From the IMG/VR virus record IMGVR_UViG_3300044678_002654, positions 1 through 64,000 of that record: a stretch of DNA of 64,000 bases. One strand, 5' to 3'. Below the pieces are notes generated by a model. It saw only the letters and a program-made list of their open reading frames with translations, did not search any database and was not told where the DNA came from. Position 1 is the stretch's first letter; every line of letters starts with the position of its first letter. This DNA comes from a virus. Shown here one piece after another: positions 6,637 through 15,507 of this stretch. The position numbers and the translations under genes were made by a program.

Positions 6637-8970
6637 ATGCCTGATGGTTCTGTGCCCAGCCGGGGCAAGTCGTCGACTGACATCATCCGCTTTCTTCCGC
6701 GCGAACGCTTCCACATGAGTGACGCGTTCATCCGACCGTACATGACACAGGAGCCCGCATGGGGTCCTGTGGGCAAGGTCGTCTACGTCCGCACCTACGC
6801 GCGCGAGCTGCGCGGTGCTGAGCTCGTCGAACACCTGATTCGCGACTTCGGGAAGAGCCCTGCGACGGCTCGTGCTGAGGCGCGCAAGCTCAAGGTCCGA
6901 CGCGAGGAGTTCTGGCAGACTGCGCGCCGCGTCGTGGAGTTCGTCTGGACTGTCTTCAAGCGTGCCGCTCAGGCGAACCACCACGCCTGGGACGAGCGGG
7001 AGGCGCAGGAGAAGTCCGAGGAGATGTACCGCCTCCTCTGGGCGTTCAAGTGGCTCCCCCCCGGTCGCGGCATGCAGTTCGCCGGGACCCCTGTCGTCGA
7101 GAAGAAGGGCGCGGCGGTCCTCAACAACTGCGGGTTCGTCAGCACGGCGACGATCGACGCCGACTTCGCCGACCCCTTCTGCGCCATCATGGACTTCCTC
7201 ATGCTCGGCGTGGGCGTGGGGTCTGACGTACAAGGCGCCGGCAAGGTCGTCATCCACGCGCCCCAGGTGGGTGGGGGCACCTACCGCGTCGAGGACTCAC
7301 GCGAAGGCTGGGTGGACGCCTACCGCACCAAGCTCAACGCCTACGCCGGCAAGTGCCGTATGCCGGACGACTGGGACTTCGACGGCATCCGCCGCGAAGG
7401 CGCCATCCTCAAGACCTTCGGCGGCACGTCGAGCGGCCCTGGGCCTCTCAAGCGCCTGCTTGATGCCGTGGACCGCATCCTCGCCCCGCTCGTGGGGCTT
7501 CCGATCACCAAGACGGCCATCGCAGACATCGTCAACGAGACCGGCGTCTGCGTCGTCGCGGGCAACATCCGGCGCAGCGCAGAGATCCTCCTGGGGGAGT
7601 ACGGGGACGAAGAGTTCGCTGCCCTCAAGGACCCGACCGAGACGCGCCGTCTCAAGGAGAAGATGGCCGAGTTGACGGCTCAGACGCCCGAGGCCGCCAA
7701 GCTCCAGAGGCAGATCGCGAGCTGGAAGAGCGGACAGAAGGGGTTCTCTGCGGCGTCTGAGCGCTTCATCAACCTCCAGAACAAGATCGATCGGGCCAAG
7801 GCGAAGTCCGAGAAGATCATGCGGCGGAACGCAGAGTGGGCGGCGTGTGAGACGGCCTACTGGTCTCATCCACTCTTCACGCATCGATGGGCCTCGAACA
7901 ACACCGTTCTCTGCCGCCCCGCCAATGACTTCACCTCCACCGGGGAGCGCATCGCAGCGAACGGCGAGCCGGGCGTCGGGTTCATGGAGAACATCCGCGC
8001 GTACGGTCGAATGGCGGGCGTGGGGGCAATGTTGCCCCCACGTGAGAGGTGGCTCGATGCGCTGGTGGCGGGTGCGAACCCCTGCATGGAGCAGCCGCTC
8101 GAAGACCGGGAGCTCTGCTGCCTCGGAGAGCTGAACCCCAACGCGCACGAGACGTTGGAGGAGTTTCTCCACACGATCAAGTTCGCGTACATGTACTGCA
8201 AGGCCGTCACCTTGCTCCCTACGAACCACCCGGAGACCAACCGGGTGATGACGCGCAACCGCCGCATCGGGCTCTCGATGATCGGCGTCTTCGAGATGTA
8301 CGAACGGTTCGGGCTCACCGAGTGCATTCGGTGGTGGGACGCGGGCTACAACGAGGTCCGTCGGTGGGACAAGACCTACAGCCAGTGGCTCGGCTGCAAC
8401 GAGTCGATCAAGGTCACGTCCCTCAAGCCGGGCGGGTCGGTCCCTCTCCTCGTCGGCAAGGAGGGCGGCATGAAGGTGCCCTCGGCCGAGTACTACTTCC
8501 GCACGATCCGGGTCGAGCATCGTTCTGCTCTCGCTAAGGAAGCCCGTAGCAAGGGCTACCGTGTCGAGAAGGACCGCTACTCGCCTCGCACCCTGGTGAT
8601 CTACTTCCCCGTCCATGACCCGAACGCGCGTCGCACCGCCAACGACGTCTCGATGTGGGAGCAGCTCGAACTCCTCGCCGCGATCCAGGGGTACTGGAGC
8701 GACAACATGGTGTCGAACACCATCAACTTCAAGGCGCACGAGGCGAAGGACATCCCTCGCGCCATCGCCGCCTTCGCTCACCGCGTCAAGGCGATCTCCT
8801 TCTTGCCCCTCGACGACCACGGGTACCCGCAAGCCCCGTACATCCCGATCTCCAAGGAGGAGTACGAGTACGCTGCCGCGCGGTGTCAGCCGCTCGACCT
8901 CCGCGCTGTCACCCACGAGGTCGACGAGAAGTACTGCACTGGCGAGTCCTGCGAGATCCGACCGAACTGA
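6637..8970 (+). CDS. nrdJ: adenosylcobalamin-dependent ribonucleoside-triphosphate reductase (class II)
   Basis: Reduces ribonucleotides to deoxyribonucleotides for phage DNA synthesis, using a B12-derived radical. All key residues are visible in the 777-residue product: C165 (LNNCGF) and C494 (ELCCLGE) as the reducing pair, C483 with E485 (NPCMEQ) for the thiyl radical, and a C-terminal C767/C772 pair (CTGESC) for re-reduction. The 11-residue spacing C483-C494 matches the Lactobacillus leichmannii type. A charged, coiled-coil-like stretch around residues 330-395 (AELTAQTPEAAKLQRQ) separates core motifs and may be an insertion. The start at 6637 is chosen for AAAGGA six bases upstream; in-frame GTG 6607 and ATG 6613 are alternatives. 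Needs host or salvaged cobalamin. Confidence 0.95.
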   Translation: MPDGSVPSRGKSSTDIIRFLPRERFHMSDAFIRPYMTQEPAWGPVGKVVYVRTYARELRGAELVEHLIRDFGKSPATARAEARKLKVRREEFWQTARRVVEFVWTVFKRAAQANHHAWDEREAQEKSEEMYRLLWAFKWLPPGRGMQFAGTPVVEKKGAAVLNNCGFVSTATIDADFADPFCAIMDFLMLGVGVGSDVQGAGKVVIHAPQVGGGTYRVEDSREGWVDAYRTKLNAYAGKCRMPDDWDFDGIRREGAILKTFGGTSSGPGPLKRLLDAVDRILAPLVGLPITKTAIADIVNETGVCVVAGNIRRSAEILLGEYGDEEFAALKDPTETRRLKEKMAELTAQTPEAAKLQRQIASWKSGQKGFSAASERFINLQNKIDRAKAKSEKIMRRNAEWAACETAYWSHPLFTHRWASNNTVLCRPANDFTSTGERIAANGEPGVGFMENIRAYGRMAGVGAMLPPRERWLDALVAGANPCMEQPLEDRELCCLGELNPNAHETLEEFLHTIKFAYMYCKAVTLLPTNHPETNRVMTRNRRIGLSMIGVFEMYERFGLTECIRWWDAGYNEVRRWDKTYSQWLGCNESIKVTSLKPGGSVPLLVGKEGGMKVPSAEYYFRTIRVEHRSALAKEARSKGYRVEKDRYSPRTLVIYFPVHDPNARRTANDVSMWEQLELLAAIQGYWSDNMVSNTINFKAHEAKDIPRAIAAFAHRVKAISFLPLDDHGYPQAPYIPISKEEYEYAAARCQPLDLRAVTHEVDEKYCTGESCEIRPN

Positions 8971-8972
8971 TC

Positions 8973-8985
8973 TTCACTGCGTGAA
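8973..8985. repeat. 13-bp palindrome copy 5 (TGC spacer)
   Basis: Intergenic, between the reductase stop codon and the terminator hairpin. Confidence 0.9.
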
Positions 8986-8990
8986 CAGAC

Positions 8991-9030
8991 AAAGGCCCCG
9001 CCCGGGTGTCATCCCGGGCGGGGCCTTTTG
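8991..9030. terminator. strong bidirectional rho-independent terminator
   Basis: A perfect 16-bp stem (AAAGGCCCCGCCCGGG, 8991-9006), a six-base loop, then the complementary arm 9013-9028 running into TTTT-G. The A-run at the other end makes it work in both directions, between the convergent reductase and tail-fibre-like genes. Confidence 0.9.
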
Positions 9031-9056
9031 TTTGGCCTACGGATGTACTGTGCCTG

Positions 9057-11792
9057 TCAGGTGTACCCGTACTCCTTGGCGATGTAGGAGAACGAGTAGG
9101 TGCTGTCGGCCTCGGTGATGTTGATAGGAAGCGCCGACTTCTGCACGAAGTAGTGGTTGTTGCGCAACGGCAGGACCACCTGCCCGTAGAACGTGTACGC
9201 CATGGTCGTCTCAGCCTTGAAGGAAATCGACACGGTCGCGAGGATGTTTTCGTCTTGGTCCTTGAAGACGAGAGAGTGAAGGGTGTTCGTCGGTGAATGT
9301 CCCGTCCCAGCAGTCGGCTTGAGCGTGATGGTGTACGAGATCACCACCGCAGCGACGAAGCGCCCCGTGAGCGTGCTGACCGTGAGTTCTGTGCCTGCCG
9401 AAGCCGTGCTCAACCCCGTGAATCCACCGTTCACTACAGACGGGGGATTGACCACCGTCAGCCCGGTGAGCTTCTCTCCGTGGTGGTGGTTGTCGGTGGC
9501 GTCGACAGGCGTCCCTGTCTCAATCCCCTTGAGCTTGGCGTAGTCGCTCGTGTGCAGGAGCGAGAGCGTGGTCTTGGTCGTGTTGAACGGCGCGTACTCG
9601 ATCCTGTCGGGGTAGAAGCGGGCGCGCAGGGTTCCAGCCCCGCTTCCGCCACCGTTGGGCGTGTAGACTTCGAGCATTCGTGCGTCATTGCTGGCTGCGC
9701 CGAACACTGCCCACGGATTCACGGACGTGCCAGGACCGCTGAACTGAAACGCGTGAAAGCGCGTGAAGCGCCAGTCGTTGTCGACGGCGACCACCGAGTA
9801 GAGCGTGACCGCAACGTTGCCGCTCATGCCCGTAAAGTCGGGCGTCGCGCCGTTGCTCTTTCGGAACGTCAGCAGCTTCGAGCCGGTGTTGTAGGCCGAC
9901 ACATAGTACAGGCCGTCGCTCGCGTCGGCGGCCCCTGTGAGGCCGGTGATCTTCGCGTAGATGAGCGGTACGGTCTTCCCCGTCAGCGCGATGTTGACGA
10001 TCGGGAGCTTCGCCGCGACGTTCCCGAAGCGAGTCGAGCTCATGGACGCCACGAGCTGCGTGCTGGAAGAGAAAGCGAACGTCTCGCCCTCGCCCAAGAA
10101 GTCGTTGCTGAGGTCAGCAGGGTTCGCGTAGACGATCGCCTGGAGGGTGAGCGACGAAGCCTCGTGCACCCCCGCAGGAGAAATGTTCATCAGGTCAGGG
10201 GGCGCGTGCAGCTCTCCGAGGGTGAAGATCGCCCCGGTCGCGGGCTGTCCTGCTGCGCCGAACACCTTTGCGAGCGGCGAGGCCCCGACCATGTAGTGGC
10301 CGTTCTCGCTCACTCGTCGGTTGATGGCGGAGAGAGCAGCCAAGAGCTGTTCACGCAGTGAACCTGCGGCGAGGCTCACGACATTCGCGGCGTTCTGCGC
10401 CGTCGTCGTCCCGGTCAGGGCTTCGGCGCCGATGCGTCGGGTGCCGGAGTTGTTCGTGGTCACACGCCCGTAGTACTCGATGAGCTGGTTCAGCGTCGCG
10501 ATGAGCGTCGTGTTACCGACGCGCTTGTACCCGGCCCCTTCGTTGTCGTCGTCGGTCCACGCATGAAAGTACTCGGAGTACTCCACGCCGATGCTTCGAG
10601 CGCCGCTGACGTTGGCCGCGATCGCGGCGAGTCGGTCCCAGATCGTCGTGCTCTCGCCGAGGAACGCCTCCTTCTCCAGCCCGATGCGAGTGCCATCGAC
10701 GAAGATGAACTCGCTGCCGACCATCTTCCCGATGGGGATCGCGCCAGGGATCTTGTGCGGCTCGAAGCCCGTGTTGATCAGGTTGTACCCGACGCTCGGA
10801 GTCGTGTTCTGCACCACGGTACCCGCGCGGTCTGTGGGCAGGTCCCACAGCGACTGCCGCCTGCCACCCTTCGGGACCGAGATCCCGGTCTCCACGGGAC
10901 CAGGGGCGTAGGCAATCGCGAGGCTCTCGCCTTCTCGAAGCTGGTTGTCCGAGACACCGAAGAACGCCGCGAGCTGCGCCGCCGTTACCTGATGCGCCTC
11001 AGCGTCGTAGGCGCCGCGCACGACGCCGCCAGTGAACGCAGTAGGTGCCGCCGACCCGGAAGTCGCAGGGTCACGGCTCGCGCGGAAGAACCGAGCAGGT
11101 CCGTAGGTCTCACCCGTGAAGTTGTTCGCGGGGTTGTTCACGTACGCGATGACCTGATCGATCGTCGTGCTGGACGTGAGCGTCCCGTAGGTGATCGTGA
11201 TCTCCCGCTTGGGAGCGCCTGAGATGGTGGACGTGATCGTACCTGCCGCTGCCGCAGGGTCCGCCACGAGGGCGAGCGTGAAGCCGTTGGCTCCGAGCGT
11301 GATCGCGAGGTTGCCACCACCGCCGTCGTAGTTCTTCCCGTCGGCGTAACCGCGATGCCCGACGTAGTCCGAATTGACCGCGAAGGTGATGTCGTTGGTG
11401 AGGTACACGCCTGCGTAGGGCAGGCCGTTGACGAACACTCGGCCGCCCTTGTGCCGACCACCGCTCACGCGGCCCGGGGTCAGGGCCGGGTAGACCCACA
11501 GGTCGTCCTCGGTGCCCGCGACCATCTGGAGAGAGTGCCTTCCGCTGCCCTCTGCGTGAAACAGGAACTTCGCGTTGGAGCGAAGGACGAGCCCACGGTC
11601 ATAGTCCGCGAGGTACAAGAGCGTCTCAACCGCTTCGCGCACACGCTCCGTGCGCTTGCGCAGATGCTCCGTCGTGCGGTTGAGCACAGGAGCAATGAGC
11701 GTCTCGCTCCCGATCGGTTGTACCGACGCGGCGTCGTCGCGACCGGTGTCAGACGACTGCTTGAACCGGAGAATCTGATCGAAGAAGCTCAT
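9057..11792 (-). CDS. large tail-fibre-like or baseplate-associated protein
   Basis: 911 residues. A charged helical N-terminus (about 1-65) is followed by long Gly/Ser/Thr/Ala-rich beta segments, the pattern of fibre and adhesin proteins. It is the last gene of the large minus-strand virion operon, overlapping the upstream gene by four bases, where phages usually place fibres. No catalytic motif seen. The palindrome copy at 10350 encodes SLRE. Role in host recognition is inferred from composition and position. Confidence 0.6.
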   Translation of the reverse strand: MSFFDQILRFKQSSDTGRDDAASVQPIGSETLIAPVLNRTTEHLRKRTERVREAVETLLYLADYDRGLVLRSNAKFLFHAEGSGRHSLQMVAGTEDDLWVYPALTPGRVSGGRHKGGRVFVNGLPYAGVYLTNDITFAVNSDYVGHRGYADGKNYDGGGGNLAITLGANGFTLALVADPAAAAGTITSTISGAPKREITITYGTLTSSTTIDQVIAYVNNPANNFTGETYGPARFFRASRDPATSGSAAPTAFTGGVVRGAYDAEAHQVTAAQLAAFFGVSDNQLREGESLAIAYAPGPVETGISVPKGGRRQSLWDLPTDRAGTVVQNTTPSVGYNLINTGFEPHKIPGAIPIGKMVGSEFIFVDGTRIGLEKEAFLGESTTIWDRLAAIAANVSGARSIGVEYSEYFHAWTDDDNEGAGYKRVGNTTLIATLNQLIEYYGRVTTNNSGTRRIGAEALTGTTTAQNAANVVSLAAGSLREQLLAALSAINRRVSENGHYMVGASPLAKVFGAAGQPATGAIFTLGELHAPPDLMNISPAGVHEASSLTLQAIVYANPADLSNDFLGEGETFAFSSSTQLVASMSSTRFGNVAAKLPIVNIALTGKTVPLIYAKITGLTGAADASDGLYYVSAYNTGSKLLTFRKSNGATPDFTGMSGNVAVTLYSVVAVDNDWRFTRFHAFQFSGPGTSVNPWAVFGAASNDARMLEVYTPNGGGSGAGTLRARFYPDRIEYAPFNTTKTTLSLLHTSDYAKLKGIETGTPVDATDNHHHGEKLTGLTVVNPPSVVNGGFTGLSTASAGTELTVSTLTGRFVAAVVISYTITLKPTAGTGHSPTNTLHSLVFKDQDENILATVSISFKAETTMAYTFYGQVVLPLRNNHYFVQKSALPINITEADSTYSFSYIAKEYGYT
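10350..10362. repeat. 13-bp palindrome copy 6 (GCA spacer)
   Basis: Inside the tail-fibre-like gene, read as SLRE. Confidence 0.9.
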
Positions 11793-12274
11793 ACTGCTGC
11801 CACCGTGAGTCGCCAGCGCACGTCGACAGTGAAGAGCCCGGTGAGCTCGATATCTGGCGTCGTCTGGCGTGCGAAGAGGCTGTTGTTGACGAGGATGATC
11901 CCGAACTCGCGAATGGTCTCGCCCGTGGCGGTGCCGGGGTTGATCGTGGCGCGGACTTCGACTTGCCCAGCGCTACGGATCCTCTGGCTGCCGTTGGCGA
12001 CAGAGATCGACAGAAACGGCGCGTGCATCGAGGTGTCGCCCCGTGTGGGCGGGGTGCCGTTCGAGCCGACCGAGAGCGAGTTGAACGCGTAGTCAGCGGC
12101 CGAGACACCATCCGGCGCCCAAAGAAACAGGGGCGAGTCGATCCCAGCGTAGGTGATCGTGTTTTGGACAGTGATGACCTTCTGTCGCCCCGTCTTGACG
12201 TTGGTGAGGCGCACCGAGAGGTCGCCGCGCATCCGCAACGTGTCTACGATGCGGCGTAGGCGTCGGTTGTTCAT
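11789..12274 (-). CDS. small tail or baseplate protein
   Basis: 161 residues, beta-rich after a basic N-terminal helix, with a C-terminal pattern (FARQTTPDIELTG...VDVRWRLTV) like jelly-roll tail proteins. Overlaps the fibre-like gene by four bases and follows the giant baseplate gene with two bases between. Function inferred from the operon. Confidence 0.5.
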   Translation of the reverse strand: MNNRRLRRIVDTLRMRGDLSVRLTNVKTGRQKVITVQNTITYAGIDSPLFLWAPDGVSAADYAFNSLSVGSNGTPPTRGDTSMHAPFLSISVANGSQRIRSAGQVEVRATINPGTATGETIREFGIILVNNSLFARQTTPDIELTGLFTVDVRWRLTVAAV

Positions 12275-12276
12275 CG

Positions 12277-15200
12277 TCAGGTAATCCTAATCGAGAGGGG
12301 TCGGTCGATGATCTGCGGAGAGGCGCTCACGGAGCCGCCGATCGGGTTCTCTCCGCCGACGTTGAGAGACGTCTCAAAGCCCAGGAGGGGGTCGCCAACG
12401 CCGCGCGTCCGCAAGAAACACGTTTTGACCGAGAAGGTCAACGTGCCCGAGTTTCCTTGCGAGATCGTGAGCTCGCCGGTAGCCCGGTTGAACGTGTAGT
12501 CCACCCCTTCAGTGAGACGGCGCGTGTAGCCGCTCGCTGTGTGCGTGGCATTGGTGAAACGAGCGAAGAAGATCAGCCATCTGTACGGTAGTACGAAGCC
12601 TACCGGAGCGGTCGGTGTGATCGTCGTCGTGTACGAGCCGCCTGGGTAAACGACGGAGAAGTTTTCGTCGACGTACGTAAAGGCGTCGTTCACCTGGAGT
12701 ACGTCGTCAGGCGCGCTGATGATGTTGTCGGGTACGCCGAAGCCTTCCGTCATGGTGGCGGTAAGGCCCACGTCGAAGTCTTCACCGAGTGAAAGACGGT
12801 CGACGAGGTCAGTCGATGACTCGATGAATGCGTAGATGTGCGCGGGTCGCGTTTCACGCACGAGCGCGGCGGCCTCATTGATGAGAGACACGTTGCGCGC
12901 CATGCTTGGGTGGACCCTGATGGAGATGGCGTGGCGCCGCAGGAAGCGGTCCATCAGGATGAACGGCACTGTTCGACGGAAGAGCAGATCGGGAAGTCGC
13001 ACCGACAAGCTCACTGGTGCAGGTACGCCGTGCGCTTCCGGCGGGGGAAATCGGTCAAGCCGTACGGTCGTGTTGTCGTTGCGTACTTCTAGGACCTCGT
13101 AGTGCCCTGCGAACCCTGGTGTATCGACGACGATGTATTGTCCAACGTCACGGGCCGTGACGCCGGGACTGGTGTTCACGAGCAGCCATGAGCCCCCGGG
13201 CCAGAATGCGGACCCCGCCCGCTTGATACCGGGCCTGCCCTCGTCGTCGAGACCTACGTAGAGGTCTGGGTCACCACAGTACGGCGCATCAACCGCCCCG
13301 ACCTTGTGCTCGATCAGGAGGGAAGACACGTACCGGCGTGTGGCCTCTCCGACTTCGTCATCAAGGTCGAGCAGCTCAGGGGGAATCGCCACACGATGCC
13401 ACCACGTAGGATCGATGTCTTCGCTCTCAACCACGAAAGCGTCAGTCAGGACCTCGTAGGCAGAGAACGTGTACTTCCCGAGGTTGCCAGCGTCAGCGAC
13501 AGCTTCGGAAGGTGGCACAGAGAATGGCAGCCGGTAGGTACGTCGGGACGTAGTGACTCGTTGCTCGCGGGTACGAGTCATGCGCCACTCCAGGCCGGTT
13601 TCGTCGATGAAGCCCCACGACGCCTCCAGTCGGACAGAGGAAGGGCTCTCCACCGCGATCACGCGATACGTGCCGTTGTTGCGGCTGTTCGTCGCTGTCT
13701 TGATCTCGATGTCGGCTCCGATGTCGTCCTGCTCGAAGGCAAACGTCGAAGACGTGACCGTGAAGCGGCGGGTGACCAGCGCGTGGGTATAGCGCCAAAC
13801 CACACCCGTCTCGTTCGCGGTAGGGGCCGGCGAAATGGTAACCGTTGTCGCCGAAGTCACGCCTGTGATCACAACCTCTCGCGACCCTGTCGGAGAGCTC
13901 AGCGTAATCGTTGAGCCCACGTCAGCGGCGAAGAACCCGCCCGTAACCGAAGTGAACGTCGCCCCTGAGATTGCCAGGACGCCGTCCCGGCCTTCGCGTC
14001 CGTCCGTCACGGCGCCGTAGCCGTCTGCGGTAGACGCATGTACGCCGTCGTCGTAGGCGAGCAGCACCTCCCCGTCTTCGCGCACGACAGGCAGGTCGAA
14101 CATGACGTTGAGCGCAGTCTCAAGGCGAGTCGCGCTTGCGCCGAGAAGATACAGCCGCGCTACACCCTTGAGGAAGGCGCGGTACGCGTCGCTCGTGCGG
14201 CGCCTAAAGCCCAGGAGGTACCCGAAGTTCCGGTAAAGAACGTCACGGTCCACGAGCACGTCACAGCCCCAAAGGGCCATCTCCCTCATGGGGCAAACAA
14301 CGTCAAACGTGAACGGTACGACCTCGTTTGTGTAAGTCTCCTCCGAAATGACGAGGTCCCACTCGTAGGACGCTTGTGCGTCGTGTGCGGGGTCCCAGGC
14401 CGTACGAAAGTACACTCGCCCGGTGTCGTAGTTGACCTCGTAATCAACGCCCTCAACGACGACACCGCCCGCAGGGTATGCGGCGCCGACTGCGTGATAA
14501 CGGGTCGCTTGCACGCGCAGCGTCCCCTCTCGGATGTTGGCGTGGTTCAGCTCGAAGCCCGCAGGGCTCCCGGCGCCAGCAGGCAGCGTCACGAGGTACG
14601 CGATGAGCGGCGAGCTTGCGTCGAAGTCAGCGGGTGCGTCGAGAGTTACTGCGCCGACTCCGACTGAGTTCACGCAGTGAAAGCCTGAATTGCGTGGAGA
14701 GACCGGGTCATAGAACGAGATGTACTTGCCGACCCATCCGGCGTCAGGCGAGGCCACCGTCAGATCGGTCGTCCCTGCGACAGGGGTGACCGTGATCGGA
14801 ACCACGGCAGACGGGCGCTTCATCTTTGTGCCGGTCTGCCGGTAGTCGAACGGTTCACGCACAATACGGGCTGTAGCAGCAGGTACAGCAGCCTCGCTCG
14901 CTGCTGCAAACTCTGGTGGAGCTACATCAAGCAGGACTTTACCTCCTTGCAGCGCGCGCACCGTCGCTACGGCCTTGGAGCCGTTAGCAACGTGGAACTG
15001 GAAACTGTCGCCAGGACGCGCGTCCCCCCAGTCGCCAGACAGAGCTGCCGCGAACGCCACATCCACCGACCTCACGGGGAAGGGCGCGTAACGAACCGCG
15101 TCGAGCGGATTTTCTCGGAAGTGGATGGCGTCGTCCTTGACCTCGTAGTCTCGGGGGCTCTCGACGACGCTCGTCGGAGCGATGACGCGGTTCATCAAGC

Positions 15201-15507
15201 AAGGCACGGCAGCAGTACGCTCTTCGGGGGCGTAGACCCATCGGTCGTCTGCCGGTGAAGCGCCTTCGATGAACAGGAGCCGATCTTCACGGACGTAGAA
15301 GTCACGAAAGTATCTGCGGCTATAAAGCGGCGCATGGTCGAGGCTCACGCCGAGAACAGCATCAAGCAGGTCGAGGTAGAGCTGCCCGTATTGGATCTGC
15401 TGTGCGGAGAATGTCGAACGCAGTCTTCCGCTGTCGCGGAAGAACACCGACCAGAAGTCGGACAGGCCGTGGATGAAGTTCTGGTCTGCCTGCGGAAAGA
15501 CTGGCAT
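12277..15507 (-). CDS. giant baseplate structural protein
   Basis: 1076 residues. The first 120 residues are helical and aromatic (SDFWSVFFRD, YGQLYLDLLDAV). After that come many beta segments, among them repeated units of the type SGATFTSVTGGFFAADVGST and GNLGKYTFSAYEV, which suggests several Ig-like domains. Its stop-start junction with the baseplate-J-like gene overlaps by a base, as expected for wedge components made together. Two palindrome copies lie inside (12781, 14669). Exact baseplate role not recognised. Confidence 0.55.
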   Translation of the reverse strand: MPVFPQADQNFIHGLSDFWSVFFRDSGRLRSTFSAQQIQYGQLYLDLLDAVLGVSLDHAPLYSRRYFRDFYVREDRLLFIEGASPADDRWVYAPEERTAAVPCLMNRVIAPTSVVESPRDYEVKDDAIHFRENPLDAVRYAPFPVRSVDVAFAAALSGDWGDARPGDSFQFHVANGSKAVATVRALQGGKVLLDVAPPEFAAASEAAVPAATARIVREPFDYRQTGTKMKRPSAVVPITVTPVAGTTDLTVASPDAGWVGKYISFYDPVSPRNSGFHCVNSVGVGAVTLDAPADFDASSPLIAYLVTLPAGAGSPAGFELNHANIREGTLRVQATRYHAVGAAYPAGGVVVEGVDYEVNYDTGRVYFRTAWDPAHDAQASYEWDLVISEETYTNEVVPFTFDVVCPMREMALWGCDVLVDRDVLYRNFGYLLGFRRRTSDAYRAFLKGVARLYLLGASATRLETALNVMFDLPVVREDGEVLLAYDDGVHASTADGYGAVTDGREGRDGVLAISGATFTSVTGGFFAADVGSTITLSSPTGSREVVITGVTSATTVTISPAPTANETGVVWRYTHALVTRRFTVTSSTFAFEQDDIGADIEIKTATNSRNNGTYRVIAVESPSSVRLEASWGFIDETGLEWRMTRTREQRVTTSRRTYRLPFSVPPSEAVADAGNLGKYTFSAYEVLTDAFVVESEDIDPTWWHRVAIPPELLDLDDEVGEATRRYVSSLLIEHKVGAVDAPYCGDPDLYVGLDDEGRPGIKRAGSAFWPGGSWLLVNTSPGVTARDVGQYIVVDTPGFAGHYEVLEVRNDNTTVRLDRFPPPEAHGVPAPVSLSVRLPDLLFRRTVPFILMDRFLRRHAISIRVHPSMARNVSLINEAAALVRETRPAHIYAFIESSTDLVDRLSLGEDFDVGLTATMTEGFGVPDNIISAPDDVLQVNDAFTYVDENFSVVYPGGSYTTTITPTAPVGFVLPYRWLIFFARFTNATHTASGYTRRLTEGVDYTFNRATGELTISQGNSGTLTFSVKTCFLRTRGVGDPLLGFETSLNVGGENPIGGSVSASPQIIDRPLSIRIT
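12781..12793. repeat. 13-bp palindrome copy 7 (CGA spacer)
   Basis: Inside the giant baseplate gene, read as SLGE. Confidence 0.9.
14669..14681. repeat. 13-bp palindrome copy 8 (GCA spacer)
   Basis: Inside the giant baseplate gene, read as FHCVN. Confidence 0.9.

Noticed and set aside
7297-8916. 539-codon minus-strand ORF
   Set aside because: Antisense shadow of the ribonucleotide reductase, which has all its catalytic motifs.
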